Of a stretch of 64,000 nucleotides of DNA, positions 49,906-59,385 are shown in pieces; position 1 is the stretch's first letter, and each line of letters opens with the position of its first letter. A program made the position numbers and the translations under genes. The notes beneath the pieces are model-generated. The model was not told the origin of the DNA. It ran no database searches and worked only from the letters and a program-made list of their open reading frames with translations. Location: the NCBI GenBank assembly GCA_958369225.1, contig CATXID010000002.1, forward strand, positions 62,001-126,000, given 5' to 3'. The DNA comes from an uncultured Collinsella sp. GTDB lineage: Bacteria > Actinomycetota > Coriobacteriia > Coriobacteriales > Coriobacteriaceae.

Positions 49906-50734
49906 TCCCCTTTCCGTCGTTGGTGACGGGAATAAAGCCCGCCTCGCGAATCTGCTTGTCCATCTTTTCGGACGTCACATAGTCGATGTAATCCTGCGCT
50001 TGCTGCGAAGGCGTCCCCTTCACAAAGAAGTAAAGGTCACGCGAGATGGGATAGCCGCCACTTGCGACCGTCTTCTCGGATGCCTCGACATGGTTGACCG
50101 AAACCGCCTTAACCGAGGTCTTGGCATTGAGACTCTCGACAAAACCCAGCGAGATGTAGCCAATGGCGCCACGCGAGCGGGACACGACATCGCGTACCTG
50201 GCCCGTGCCCGAAAGAACGGCCGAGCGACGATCGAACGGCGTGCCGTCCATCACGATAGTGCGGAAGGCTTCGCGCGTACCGGACGCCTCGTCGCGGTTG
50301 ATAACCTGAATCTTCAGGTCCTCTCCGCCGACTTCTTTCCAGTTGGTGATCTTGCCGGCATAAATATCGCGGAGCTGCTCGGTCGAGAGATTGTCGACCG
50401 GGTTGTCGTCGTTCACGATGACTGCGATGCCGTCGTGCGCGATTACGATCGGGGTCAGGCCCAGGTCTTGCTCATCGGCGTTGAGGCCACGAGAGGAGCT
50501 GGCGATATCGGCGGTGCCGGCGCTAACAGCTTCGATGCCAGCAGATGAGCCAAGGCCGGAGACGAGCACGTCGATGCCGGTCTCCTCTTTAAAGCCCTCG
50601 GCGGCAATCTCAGCAATGGGAAGGCACGTCGTAGAGCCGGCAACGGTAATAGAAGTCGTAGAAGATCCCGAGGAGCAGGCGCACAGCGTGAGCGTGAGCA
50701 CTGCCGCACTCAGGACCGATGCGATCTTTCTCAT
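49898..50734 (-). CDS. pstS: Phosphate-binding lipoprotein PstS
   Basis: A 278-residue binding protein. The signal peptide ends at the lipobox LCAC (Cys20). Phosphate-binding blocks are ITVAGSTTCLPIAEIAAEGF, SGLGSSAGIEAVSAGTADIA, ASSRGLNADE and INRDEASGTREAF. The start ATG shares the sequence ATGA with the stop codon of pgeF, and there is no independent Shine-Dalgarno of note, so it is coupled to pgeF. No promoter was evident directly before it. Confidence 0.92.
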   Translation of the reverse strand: MRKIASVLSAAVLTLTLCACSSGSSTTSITVAGSTTCLPIAEIAAEGFKEETGIDVLVSGLGSSAGIEAVSAGTADIASSSRGLNADEQDLGLTPIVIAHDGIAVIVNDDNPVDNLSTEQLRDIYAGKITNWKEVGGEDLKIQVINRDEASGTREAFRTIVMDGTPFDRRSAVLSGTGQVRDVVSRSRGAIGYISLGFVESLNAKTSVKAVSVNHVEASEKTVASGGYPISRDLYFFVKGTPSQQAQDYIDYVTSEKMDKQIREAGFIPVTNDGKGSE

Positions 50735-51531
50735 AGCATCACGCCGATCGCAGCATGGCGCCCACAGGTGCCGCCCTCGTTGCGGTAGGAATAAAAGCGG
50801 TCGTTCTGACGAACGGTGGAAAGTTTGGTGTCCACAATGCCGTTCACATCGACACCGGCATCCACCAGCGCCTCGCGAATGGCGGCGGAAAGATCGAGCA
50901 TACGGGAAACGGTAGCATCGATGCACGCGAACTCGGCGGCAAAGCGATCCATAAGTTCTTGGGACACCTCATACTCGTCGCCCAGGATATGGGGCCCAAT
51001 ATAGGCAGAGATGTCCTCCGGCGTGCAGTCAGCCGCCTCACAAAGCGCCTGGCAGGCTTTGGCGGAAATACGCGCAATCGTGCCCTTCCAGCCAGAATGC
51101 ACCACGGCAAAGCCGCCGGGAGCCACCAGCACCACGGGAACACAATCGGCAAAGCAGAGCATCACGGGCACCTCATGGGCCGTACAGACGAGGGCATCAC
51201 AGCCCTCGGCAATCTGCTCACGAATGCTCTCGAGATCATCGGCACCGTTCGAGGTCACCGTCACGACGTGGTCACCATGTACTTGATTGGGCACGAGCAG
51301 ATTATGCTCGCACTCAGCGGCGCCCATGGCTTCGAGCGCTCGACGACGATTTTCTTGAACGGCAAAGGGGTCATCGCCTACATGCGAGCCCAGATTGAGT
51401 GAGGAGTACGCATCTTCGGAAACACCACCGGTGCGCTCGGTAAAGGCAAAACGGACATCGTGCGTCGCGCCCTCTACCAACGTAACTCCATCATGGTCGA
51501 CACGCGAAACGTTGTCCGCACGTGCTGCCAT
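50731..51531 (-). CDS. pgeF: PgeF/YfiH family (LACC1-like, multicopper polyphenol oxidase fold) protein
   Basis: A 266-residue DUF152 protein. Metal-site residues lie in LVPNQVHGDHVV (His), VMLCFADCVPVVLVAP (Cys) and FAVVHSGWKGTIARIS (His). Family members act as purine nucleoside phosphorylase/adenosine deaminase-like enzymes, and one edits mis-made UDP-MurNAc-L-Ser peptidoglycan precursors in E. coli. ATG 51531 follows AGGAGGCTTTAGT. It follows ftsZ as in most Gram-positive division clusters, but its downstream neighbour is pstS, not yggS. Confidence 0.85.
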   Translation of the reverse strand: MAARADNVSRVDHDGVTLVEGATHDVRFAFTERTGGVSEDAYSSLNLGSHVGDDPFAVQENRRRALEAMGAAECEHNLLVPNQVHGDHVVTVTSNGADDLESIREQIAEGCDALVCTAHEVPVMLCFADCVPVVLVAPGGFAVVHSGWKGTIARISAKACQALCEAADCTPEDISAYIGPHILGDEYEVSQELMDRFAAEFACIDATVSRMLDLSAAIREALVDAGVDVNGIVDTKLSTVRQNDRFYSYRNEGGTCGRHAAIGVML

Positions 51532-51691
51532 ACTAAAGCCTCCTAATAACACAAGTATCGCGGCGAAGCCGCAGCAGTCCGTGTCATACGGCTGCCATAC
51601 TTCATTAAAAGGATACCCGCAGCGGTAGGGACCAAACGTAAAGGGAACGTAAGGAGATTGGAGGCTTTCGTTTACAAACGAGAAACAAAAA

Positions 51692-51715
51692 GGGCGCATC
51701 CATACGGACGCGCCC
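51692..51715 (-). terminator. Intrinsic terminator after ftsZ
   Basis: On the minus strand GGGCGCGTCC, ATAC-like loop and GGATGCGCCC are followed by TTTTTG. It lies 26 bp after the ftsZ stop. Confidence 0.8.
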
Positions 51716-51741
51716 CTGTGCAAAACAATGCGAAGAACGAC

Positions 51742-52896
51742 TTAGAAGCTGCCGCGCTTGAGGAAGTCGGGAAGCTCAAACTGATCGTTGCCAAAGTTGG
51801 GCAGCTCGGTACCACCGACGTTGCGAGTCGGGGCAGCCTGAGCGGGGCTGGCAGCCGGAGCGGTGCGCTGCGGCTCAGCAGAAGCAGCGGCCTTGCTCTG
51901 GGACTGCTGGGCAGCGAAGAGCTCGTCCTGACGGTTGACGTTGGAGTCGGAGAAGCCCGTGGCGATAACGGTGATGCGCACCTGGTCGCCCAGGGACTCG
52001 TCAACAACGGTACCGAAGATGATGTTGGCCTCGGGATCGACAGCATTGGCGACAACGTCGGCGGCGTCGCTGATCTCCTGGATGCCCAGGTCCTTGGAGC
52101 CGGCGATGGAAAGCAGGACGCGCGTGGCGCCATCGATGGAGCTCTCGAGCAGCGGACTGGAGATAGCCTGCTGGGCAGCGTCGACGGCACGGGTGTCCCC
52201 AGAAGCGGTACCGATACCCATCATGGCGGTACCAGCCTGCTTCATGATGGTCTTAACATCGGCGAAGTCCAGGTTGATGATACCCGGGACGGTAATGAGG
52301 TCGGTGATGCCCTGGGTGCCCTGGGAAAGGACGCCATCGGCAATTGCGAAGGCCTCGAGCATCGTGGTCTTCTTCTCGGCGATGTCGAGCAGCTTGTCGT
52401 TAGGGATAACGATCATGGTGTCGACGCAATCGGAGAGGGTCTTGATGCCCTCCTCGGCGCTCTTCTTGCGCTTGCGACCCTCGAAGGTAAAGGGCTTGGT
52501 CACGACGGCGACGGTCAGCGCGCCGACCTCGTTCATCGCGATATCGGCAACGATGGGAGCGGCGCCGGTACCGGTACCACCGCCCTCGCCGCAGGTGATG
52601 AACACCATGTCGGCGCCAGCGAGCGCCTCGGCGATATCGTCGCGGGACTCATCGGCAGCCTTGCGGCCAACCTCGGGGTTGGCGCCGGCGCCCAGGCCGC
52701 GGGTAAGGTCGGTGCCGATGTGCACCTTGATATCGGCATCAGAGATCGCGAGCGCCTGGGCATCGGTGTTGATGGCAACAAACTCGACGCCGCGGATGCC
52801 CTCTTCGATCATTCGATTGACCGCGTTGGTACCGCCGCCGCCGACGCCGACCACCTTAATGACGGCAAGGTAGTTGTTGATCTCTGTCTCGTGCAT
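51742..52896 (-). CDS. ftsZ: Cell division protein FtsZ
   Basis: A 384-residue tubulin-like GTPase. The nucleotide loops are VVGVGGGGTNAVNRMI near residue 17 and ITCGEGGGTGTGAAPIVADI near residue 100. The C-terminal peptide ELPDFLKRGSF is the binding site for SepF and other anchors. A variable Ala/Gln/Pro-rich linker lies at about 315-370. It polymerises into the Z-ring at mid-cell. ATG 52896 follows GGAGGACCGAC. The gap to ftsQ (200 bp) is A/T-rich and should hold its promoter; ftsA is absent. Confidence 0.96.
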   Translation of the reverse strand: MHETEINNYLAVIKVVGVGGGGTNAVNRMIEEGIRGVEFVAINTDAQALAISDADIKVHIGTDLTRGLGAGANPEVGRKAADESRDDIAEALAGADMVFITCGEGGGTGTGAAPIVADIAMNEVGALTVAVVTKPFTFEGRKRKKSAEEGIKTLSDCVDTMIVIPNDKLLDIAEKKTTMLEAFAIADGVLSQGTQGITDLITVPGIINLDFADVKTIMKQAGTAMMGIGTASGDTRAVDAAQQAISSPLLESSIDGATRVLLSIAGSKDLGIQEISDAADVVANAVDPEANIIFGTVVDESLGDQVRITVIATGFSDSNVNRQDELFAAQQSQSKAAASAEPQRTAPAASPAQAAPTRNVGGTELPNFGNDQFELPDFLKRGSF

Positions 52897-53095
52897 GTCG
52901 GTCCTCCGAACAAAGGTTATAGCCATAGCATGGGTTGACCCCTGCGCACATTAACCTTCAGGTTGAAAGTAAATGCAAAGGTAAACCGTATTATGTTTGC
53001 ACATTATGAACGTATCAGTCAAATAATTGACCGTGAAAACCAAACAAACCAGATAAACGGCGTGGTATGGCCCCTCAACAAAGCCATTTAGGATG

Positions 53096-54361
53096 CTAGG
53101 CGGTCGGTGCGTTCCTAAACGTGTAGTTGCCTGGAGAGCGCACATTGATATAGGTTACGCCCTCTACCTGCGAAAGCAGCTTGGTCACGATGCGTTCTTT
53201 CTTGGCGATATCGTCCGAATCGCCCAGCGACACCTCGACGCCGTTGTCGAGATTTGCCGAGATAGCCTCAACGGAAGGTGTGGAAATATCCTTCACCTGG
53301 TCCAAGAACTCGCTCGAAAAACCGCGTGCGTAATCCAGGCCGGCCTTGACGGCCTTGGAGCTCACCGCCCGACCCGAAACCGGTGCGACATCGGCCGAGA
53401 CATCAGTCAACAGCACGGCGCCGTAGTGCTTGGCAAGCGCCAAGGCCGCATCGATGCCGGTCAGGGTGTTGGCACCTTCCCCCGATGTAATGACGTTCCC
53501 CTGGTCGTCCACCTCGACAGACGTCGAAAGCGGAGCGATCCAGGTGTCATCGTCTCCGATAGCCCAGGCAAGGTCGTCGGAGCTGATATACGCAATGGCG
53601 GTAACTTTACGCTCCGTCGGCGTGATGATAAGCGTATGGGGAAACTGGCGCTGGACATCCACACCCGAGACCCACGGGTTTTGTTTAAGGCCCTCGGTGA
53701 TCTGATCGGGATCCACGTTAAAGAGCGACGTGTTCTCGGGAAGACTGATGAGCTGCATGGCGTCGTGCTTGGTCACATGCTCGCTGCCATGAATCTGAAT
53801 ATCGGTGGCGGAGAACAGGCCGGAGTTGATGACGACGATGGCAATAATGGCAAGTACGGCCACGGCCGCTAGGATGCCGCCCGCAATCTTGCCCTTACCC
53901 TTAATGGCAGAAGCGGCGTCGGTCGCCTTACCTGCCATGGCACCGAGCGATGACAGAGGATTGATGCCCTTTTTTGCCGAAGACGCCTTGGCAGCGGGCA
54001 CCGATGTCAGTGAACGCGGCTTAGTGCCAGCCAACGTACGGCCGGCATGCGGCGCACGAGCTCCCAGCGAAGGCCTGGGCGTCGCCATGGGTCGGGAGGT
54101 CTTGGTGCCCATCGCCGGCTTGGGCGTCACCGAAGGACGCGGAGCCGGACGACTCGTCTTTTTAGAAGCGGGGCGTCCCCCCAGCTGCGAGCCGACGACC
54201 GGGCGCTTGGCAGGACGAACGGGCCCAACAGACTTGGAGGGCATGGCGGGCTTATGTTGAGGCTGGGCAGGTGCGCCGGAACGCCCTCCGGCGCGGCGGA
54301 AGGTTGGTTTCGATGCTCTAGAAGCCGAGGAATTTAACTTCCGGTCTGAGCTCGATGCCAT
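53096..54361 (-). CDS. ftsQ: FtsQ/DivIB-type cell division protein
   Basis: A 421-residue bitopic protein. A basic, Pro/Ala/Lys-rich cytoplasmic N-terminus of about 160 residues is unusually long. One membrane helix (AGGILAAVAVLAIIAIVVIN) follows at about 160-180. The POTRA domain covers about 183-255 (FSATDIQIHGSEHV, NPWVSGVDVQRQFPHTLIIT). FtsQ links division proteins FtsB/FtsL with septal synthases. The start chosen overlaps the end of murB by 44 bp because GTGAGGGAGGCGT lies directly before that ATG. Confidence 0.85.
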   Translation of the reverse strand: MASSSDRKLNSSASRASKPTFRRAGGRSGAPAQPQHKPAMPSKSVGPVRPAKRPVVGSQLGGRPASKKTSRPAPRPSVTPKPAMGTKTSRPMATPRPSLGARAPHAGRTLAGTKPRSLTSVPAAKASSAKKGINPLSSLGAMAGKATDAASAIKGKGKIAGGILAAVAVLAIIAIVVINSGLFSATDIQIHGSEHVTKHDAMQLISLPENTSLFNVDPDQITEGLKQNPWVSGVDVQRQFPHTLIITPTERKVTAIAYISSDDLAWAIGDDDTWIAPLSTSVEVDDQGNVITSGEGANTLTGIDAALALAKHYGAVLLTDVSADVAPVSGRAVSSKAVKAGLDYARGFSSEFLDQVKDISTPSVEAISANLDNGVEVSLGDSDDIAKKERIVTKLLSQVEGVTYINVRSPGNYTFRNAPTA

Positions 54362-55229
54362 ACGCCTCCCTCACCTTTCCGTGCACATGCCTGATAACCG
54401 CGGCCACGTCATCGGCCGAGGCGGTTCCGTTATTAACGATAAAATTAGCGTGTACGGGCGAAACTTCCGCACCGCCAACCGAAAAACCCTTTAATCCACA
54501 ATCCTCAATCAACTTGCCCACGCTTGCGTCGGGCGGGTTGCGAAAGACCGATCCGCAGGATGCACGGCCCATGGGCTGCGTGCGCTTGCGGCGCGTCAGA
54601 TACCGCTCCATACGCTCGCGAATGTCGGCCTTGGGCGCGGCCTTGAGCTTAAGCACGCACTCGAGAATGATCTCGTTACGCGGCAAGCTGCACTCGCGAT
54701 ACCCCCAAGCGATCTCGGACCCTGCATAGTGCTTAATACCGGACGCCGGATCAAACGTGACCACATCCTCGATAAGGGAGCCGATCCACTCGGTCCGCGT
54801 TCCTGCGTTCATGGACACGGCGCCGCCGACCGAACCGGGAATACCGACCGCAAACTCAAGGCCCGAAAGCCCGCGCGACAAGGCGTCGTTGACCAAACGC
54901 GCGAACATCACGCCCGCACCAACGGTCAGCGTGCAGCCGTCCTCGGCAACAACTGTGCGCTGAAACTCACGTCCCAGCGAAATAACGGCGCCGCGATAAC
55001 CGGCATCGGCAACCAACAGGTTGGACCCTTTACCGATAATCACCCACGGCACCTGCTCGCGGTCAAGCACCGCCACGGCGCGACGCAGGGCATGGTAGCT
55101 ATGGCACGTCACAAAGAGGTCGGCCTTGCCACCGATACGATAGCTTGTATGGCGTGCAAGACGTTCGTCCTCGACCACGTCCGTGTCGATCATGCCCGAA
55201 AGCGCCATGACGGCGTTAAAGAGACCCAT
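54318..55229 (-). CDS. murB: UDP-N-acetylenolpyruvoylglucosamine reductase
   Basis: A 303-residue FAD-dependent MurB of the shorter type II form. FAD-binding blocks are HTSYRIGGKADLFV, IIGKGSNLLVADAGYRG, and GLSGLEFAVGIPGSVGGAVSMNAG. Catalytic residues lie in CGSVFRNPP. It reduces UDP-GlcNAc-enolpyruvate to UDP-MurNAc. The gene starts 5 bp after the murC stop and overlaps ftsQ. Confidence 0.93.
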   Translation of the reverse strand: MGLFNAVMALSGMIDTDVVEDERLARHTSYRIGGKADLFVTCHSYHALRRAVAVLDREQVPWVIIGKGSNLLVADAGYRGAVISLGREFQRTVVAEDGCTLTVGAGVMFARLVNDALSRGLSGLEFAVGIPGSVGGAVSMNAGTRTEWIGSLIEDVVTFDPASGIKHYAGSEIAWGYRECSLPRNEIILECVLKLKAAPKADIRERMERYLTRRKRTQPMGRASCGSVFRNPPDASVGKLIEDCGLKGFSVGGAEVSPVHANFIVNNGTASADDVAAVIRHVHGKVREAYGIELRPEVKFLGF

Positions 55230-55234
55230 AGAGG

Positions 55235-56653
55235 TTAAGCGTCTTTCTTGGCAGTCAGATACTCGATGAACTCGGGGCCGACGGTCGTAACGTCGCCGGC
55301 ACCCATGGTGAGCAGCAGGTCGCCCTCGCCCACGAGTTTCTCAAGCTCCTGGTTGAGCTCAAGACGGCTGGAGCAGTACACGACCTCCTTGCCGGGGTGC
55401 TTGGCGCGAACGGTATCTGCGAGCATCTTGGAGGTAACGCCCGGAATCGGCATCTCGCCGGCGGAGAACACATCGATCAGCAGCAGCTTATCGGCGTTGG
55501 CAAAGGCATCGGCAAAGTCATCGCACAGAGCCTGCAGGCGCGAATAGCGGTGCGGCTGGAACACGACGTCAACATGCTTGTAGCCCAGCGAAGAGGCAGC
55601 AGCGAGCGTCGCCTTGATCTCGGTGGGATGATGGCCGTAATCGTCAACCACCGTGATGCCGTCGATATCGCCCACGTGGGTAAAGCGACGGCGGACACCC
55701 TCAAAACTCGAAAGTGCCTTAGCGGCGGCGTCGATATCGAGACCCAGGACATGGGCGACGGTCAAGACGGCCGTGGCGTTGAGCATGTTGTGACGACCGG
55801 GGTTGCTCTTAATCTCGACAGCGTGCTCGGTGCCGTCCTCAAAGCGAACGATAAAGTCGCTCTGGATGCCCTTGACATCCGGATGCACGCAGACGATGTC
55901 GTTGTTCTCGGCAAAGCCATAGGAAAGCACATGACGGCCCGTCGACTTGGCGAGCTCGACCAGATGCGGGTCCTCGCCACAAACGATGACGGTGCCGCCC
56001 TCGCCCACCAGCCCCATAAACTTGGCAAAGGTGGCCTCGATCTCCTCGATACCCGAGTAGTGATCGAGATGGTCGGCCTCGACATTGGTCACGATGACCA
56101 CGTTGGGGTTCAGGAACAGGAACGAGCTGTCGGACTCATCGGCCTCGGCGACAAAGTAGTCACCCGAGCCATTCTTGCCGTTGGTGTCGTAGCCCTCAAC
56201 GATGCCGCCGATCAGGAAGCTGGGGTCCAGACCCATGCGATCGAGCATCGTGGCGCACATCGAAGACGTCGTGGTCTTGCCGTGCGTGCCGGCAACGGCG
56301 ACGGTGGTGTAGCCGTGGCCCAGGGCCGAGAGCATCTTGGCACGGGGCCACACGGGAATACCGAGCTCGCGGGCACGCACGAGCTCGGGGTTGGACTCGG
56401 GAATAGCGGTGGAGACCACGACCACGTCGGGCTTGACCTCGTCGATCGTCGCAGCCTCGTGGCCCACGTGGACCTTCACGCCAGCGCGGGTAAGCTGGCG
56501 AATATAGCGCGACGTCTTAAGGTCGGAGCCGGTAACGGTATAACCGCGCTCGTGCAGGACGAGGGCGATGCCGCTCATGCCGGCGCCACCGATACCGATA
56601 AAATGGGCGCTCTTGAACTCGGGCGCGGAGGTTGCAGTCTGGGAATCAGCCAT
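55235..56653 (-). CDS. murC: UDP-N-acetylmuramate--L-alanine ligase
   Basis: A 472-residue Mur ligase. The N-terminal UDP-binding domain has FIGIGGAGMSGIALVLHERG (18-37). The ATP loop is GTHGKTTTS (122-130), and the C-terminal domain has DDYGHHPTEIKATL and FQPHRYSRL. It adds the first amino acid, L-alanine, to UDP-MurNAc. ATG 56653 follows AAGGAGTACACG. Confidence 0.95.
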   Translation of the reverse strand: MADSQTATSAPEFKSAHFIGIGGAGMSGIALVLHERGYTVTGSDLKTSRYIRQLTRAGVKVHVGHEAATIDEVKPDVVVVSTAIPESNPELVRARELGIPVWPRAKMLSALGHGYTTVAVAGTHGKTTTSSMCATMLDRMGLDPSFLIGGIVEGYDTNGKNGSGDYFVAEADESDSSFLFLNPNVVIVTNVEADHLDHYSGIEEIEATFAKFMGLVGEGGTVIVCGEDPHLVELAKSTGRHVLSYGFAENNDIVCVHPDVKGIQSDFIVRFEDGTEHAVEIKSNPGRHNMLNATAVLTVAHVLGLDIDAAAKALSSFEGVRRRFTHVGDIDGITVVDDYGHHPTEIKATLAAASSLGYKHVDVVFQPHRYSRLQALCDDFADAFANADKLLLIDVFSAGEMPIPGVTSKMLADTVRAKHPGKEVVYCSSRLELNQELEKLVGEGDLLLTMGAGDVTTVGPEFIEYLTAKKDA

Positions 56654-56750
56654 GTGCTCGTGTACTCCTTGCGTAAACACTGCCTGTAACCCGTTAACTG
56701 TACCGCACCTACCGCATCCGCGCGAGGGCGACCGGCGATATCCCGTCTAA

Positions 56751-57866
56751 CTAACGCAATCCCTCTACCGCGTCGGCCAAAAGCGCGGCGGCACGGTCCT
56801 GGGCCAAGCCACGCGCCGCCTGACGCATGGCATCACGCGCCGCAGCGTCATCGATCAGGTGCAGCAGCTCGTCGGCAAAGGCAGGGGCATCGATATCGGC
56901 ATCGGCGCATAGCATGCCGGCACCGGCATCGACCAGGTAACGTGCATTCGTGGTCTGGTGGTCGGCCGTGGCGTGCGGATACGGCACGAGTACCGAGGGC
57001 ACGGCAAGCGCGGCAATCTCGGCCACGCTCGAGGCACCGGAACGCGAGAGCACCAGATCGGCCGCAGCCAGCATATCGCCCATGTTGTCGATGTAGGGCT
57101 GGACACGATAGCGCTTCGCCTCCTCGGGCGTCAGCGCCAAAGCGCGCTCGGTCTCCTCAAAGCCGTCGGCACCCGTCGAATGCAAAATGTAGAGATTCTC
57201 GCGGGTCAGCAGCTCACTCTTGAGCGAGGCAACGCGCTCGTTGAGATGCTGAGCACCGAGCGAACCACCAAAGACGAGCAGAAGCGTCGCGTCCTCGGGC
57301 ACACCGAGCGTCTTGCGACCGCGGGCGCGATCGCCCTCGATCACCGAACGACGTACGGGATTGCCCGTCATGAGCACATGGTCGGGGTCGCCCTCGCGCT
57401 CAAAGACCGCGCGGGCCGCAGGTACCGAAATGCACACGCGGGCGGCATGTGAATTCATCATCTTGTTGGCCAGACCCGGAACAGAGTTCTGCTCGTGCAG
57501 CAGATACGGAACGCCGGCGTCCTTGCACCAACCCAGCAGCGGGACCTCAACGTAAGCACCAAAACCGATAGCGGCATCGGGCTTACCGACCTTCGAGAAG
57601 TGGCTGGCAAGCGCGCGCTTCGCCTTGTTGACGCGCCACAGCGAGGTCAGCGCCGTCCAGGGACGGGAGCGATCGAAGCCCGTGACCGTGATGGGCACAA
57701 AATCGAATCCGGCCTCGGGAACCAGACGGCCCTCGAGCTTGCGCGATTGGCCCACGAACACAACGTGATGACCGCGGTCGCGCAGCTCCTCGGCCAAGGC
57801 GAGCGCGGGGTTGATATGTCCTGCCGTGCCGCCAGCTGCAATAGCAACGGTCATCTTATCGGTCAT
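56751..57866 (-). CDS. murG: UDP-GlcNAc:lipid I N-acetylglucosaminyltransferase
   Basis: A 371-residue GT28 enzyme. Motifs are AAGGTAGHINPALALAEEL (membrane/acceptor side), GFGAYVEVPLLGW, HEQNSVPGLANK, VFGGSLGAQHLNE and SRSGASSVAEIAAL with HATADHQTTNARYL for UDP-GlcNAc. It makes lipid II from lipid I at the inner membrane face. ATG 57866 lies inside the end of ftsW (11-bp overlap), preceded by GAAGGGATTACC. Confidence 0.95.
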   Translation of the reverse strand: MTDKMTVAIAAGGTAGHINPALALAEELRDRGHHVVFVGQSRKLEGRLVPEAGFDFVPITVTGFDRSRPWTALTSLWRVNKAKRALASHFSKVGKPDAAIGFGAYVEVPLLGWCKDAGVPYLLHEQNSVPGLANKMMNSHAARVCISVPAARAVFEREGDPDHVLMTGNPVRRSVIEGDRARGRKTLGVPEDATLLLVFGGSLGAQHLNERVASLKSELLTRENLYILHSTGADGFEETERALALTPEEAKRYRVQPYIDNMGDMLAAADLVLSRSGASSVAEIAALAVPSVLVPYPHATADHQTTNARYLVDAGAGMLCADADIDAPAFADELLHLIDDAAARDAMRQAARGLAQDRAAALLADAVEGLR

Positions 57867-59376
57867 GGTAATCCCTTCGTACACGCGGCCCCTGGTCATC
57901 GGTGCGCAAACGCGCCGACGGGTCCGAATTCAAATCGATTCGATTATATCCGCCGCCCGCATTGCGAGGAGCGGGGCGCTGAGGACGACCTTGCGGCGCC
58001 GTTCGCTGACGCGGACGGGCTGCCGGCTCGGTCGCAGAGCCATCCAGGACGGTAAAGCCGTTACGCGAAGATCGCTCGCCGCGCACGTGAGGCGCGCCGG
58101 CGGTACTCTCATCCATAACGGCAAAGCTCTCGCGGCGACGGTCGTACTCATCGCGACGGGCGCTCTCATACGAAACGCGCAGGATCAGACCGGCGAGCAT
58201 AAGCGACACAATAATCGAGGAGCCGCCGTAGCTAATAAACGGCAGCGGCTTGCCCGTCATGGGAAACACATTGAGAATGCCCAACGCGTTGATTAAAAAC
58301 TGCACCGCAAGGATGACCGCGGAACCCGATGCCATAAGTGCTCCGCGACGGTCGGTCGCCTGCTCGGCAATGCGAAACGCCGAGTAGATCAGCATCGCAA
58401 ACACCAAGAAGAACAGCACGGTTCCGATAAAGCCAACTTCCTCGCCGATAATAGCCAAGATGTAGTCGTTATGCGCCTCGGGCAAATACGAGTACTTCAT
58501 GGTGGAGTTACCGATACCGCGACCGAACAGGCCGCCCGAGGCAAACGCCATAATGGCAAGCGTGGCCTGATAGCCGTCACCATATTCGTCTGCCCAAGGA
58601 TTCCAAGCAACCTCGACACGCGTCATACGATACGGCTCAGCGATAAGGGCGATCGCAATGACGGCGATGCCGGCAACGACTGTCCAAACGATATATTTGG
58701 GGTCCAATCCCGCAAACAACGCCATGCACATGAGGGTCAGCAAGATGATCAGAACGGTGCCAAAATCGGGCTGAACAAAGATTAGAAAGAGCGAAATGCC
58801 CAGGTAGCCGCCCATGTTGCGAAGAAACTCGTTGATGTTGCCGCCGGGCGAAAAGATGCGGTCGAGCATGATGGCCGAATACGCGATGGCGAACGGCTTT
58901 AAAAACTCAGACGGCTGGAACTGAATACCGGCGATGTTGAGCCAGCGCGTGGCGCCACGACTGCCGCTACCCATAAAGAACACCAGAACCAGTAGCCCTA
59001 TCATGCCCATGAGGAAGATCCTGAGCACGTCTTCCCCAAACCAACTGTCCGGCAAGACGCGGACGATGGCAACCATAGCCAGCACGCCAACTCCGGCAAA
59101 CGCGGCCTGTCGAAACAGGAAAAACGTCGCCGAACCATTCTCGTGCATCGCCTCGACCGAAGATGCCGAGTACACCATCAGCAAGCCGAAGCAAACCAAG
59201 CTAAACAGGCAAGCCATAAATATCAAACGGGGGCGCATGATGCGGGCGGGGACGCCGGCAATATAGCGCTCACCGAACGTCTGCCCGCCGCGTCCGGAAC
59301 GCGGCATGCTACGCAGCGAGGAAGCACGGTCCGAGTCGGGCCTCCTCATATCACTTCGGGGGCTCTCCTCTCTCAC
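57856..59376 (-). CDS. ftsW: Septal peptidoglycan polymerase FtsW
   Basis: A 506-residue SEDS-family protein. About ten membrane helices span residues 50-400. Signature blocks are GSGSRGATRWLNIAGIQFQPSEFLKP, PEAHNDYILAIIGEEVGF and KPLPFISYGGSS. An N-terminal tail of about 45 and a C-terminal Arg/Pro-rich tail of about 110 residues are cytoplasmic. FtsW polymerises lipid II at the septum with FtsI. The start chosen is GTG 59376, six bases after AGGGG; TTG 59382 or ATG 59349 are alternatives. Confidence 0.92.
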   Translation of the reverse strand: MREESPRSDMRRPDSDRASSLRSMPRSGRGGQTFGERYIAGVPARIMRPRLIFMACLFSLVCFGLLMVYSASSVEAMHENGSATFFLFRQAAFAGVGVLAMVAIVRVLPDSWFGEDVLRIFLMGMIGLLVLVFFMGSGSRGATRWLNIAGIQFQPSEFLKPFAIAYSAIMLDRIFSPGGNINEFLRNMGGYLGISLFLIFVQPDFGTVLIILLTLMCMALFAGLDPKYIVWTVVAGIAVIAIALIAEPYRMTRVEVAWNPWADEYGDGYQATLAIMAFASGGLFGRGIGNSTMKYSYLPEAHNDYILAIIGEEVGFIGTVLFFLVFAMLIYSAFRIAEQATDRRGALMASGSAVILAVQFLINALGILNVFPMTGKPLPFISYGGSSIIVSLMLAGLILRVSYESARRDEYDRRRESFAVMDESTAGAPHVRGERSSRNGFTVLDGSATEPAARPRQRTAPQGRPQRPAPRNAGGGYNRIDLNSDPSARLRTDDQGPRVRRDYHDR

Positions 59377-59385
59377 CGGCAACCC

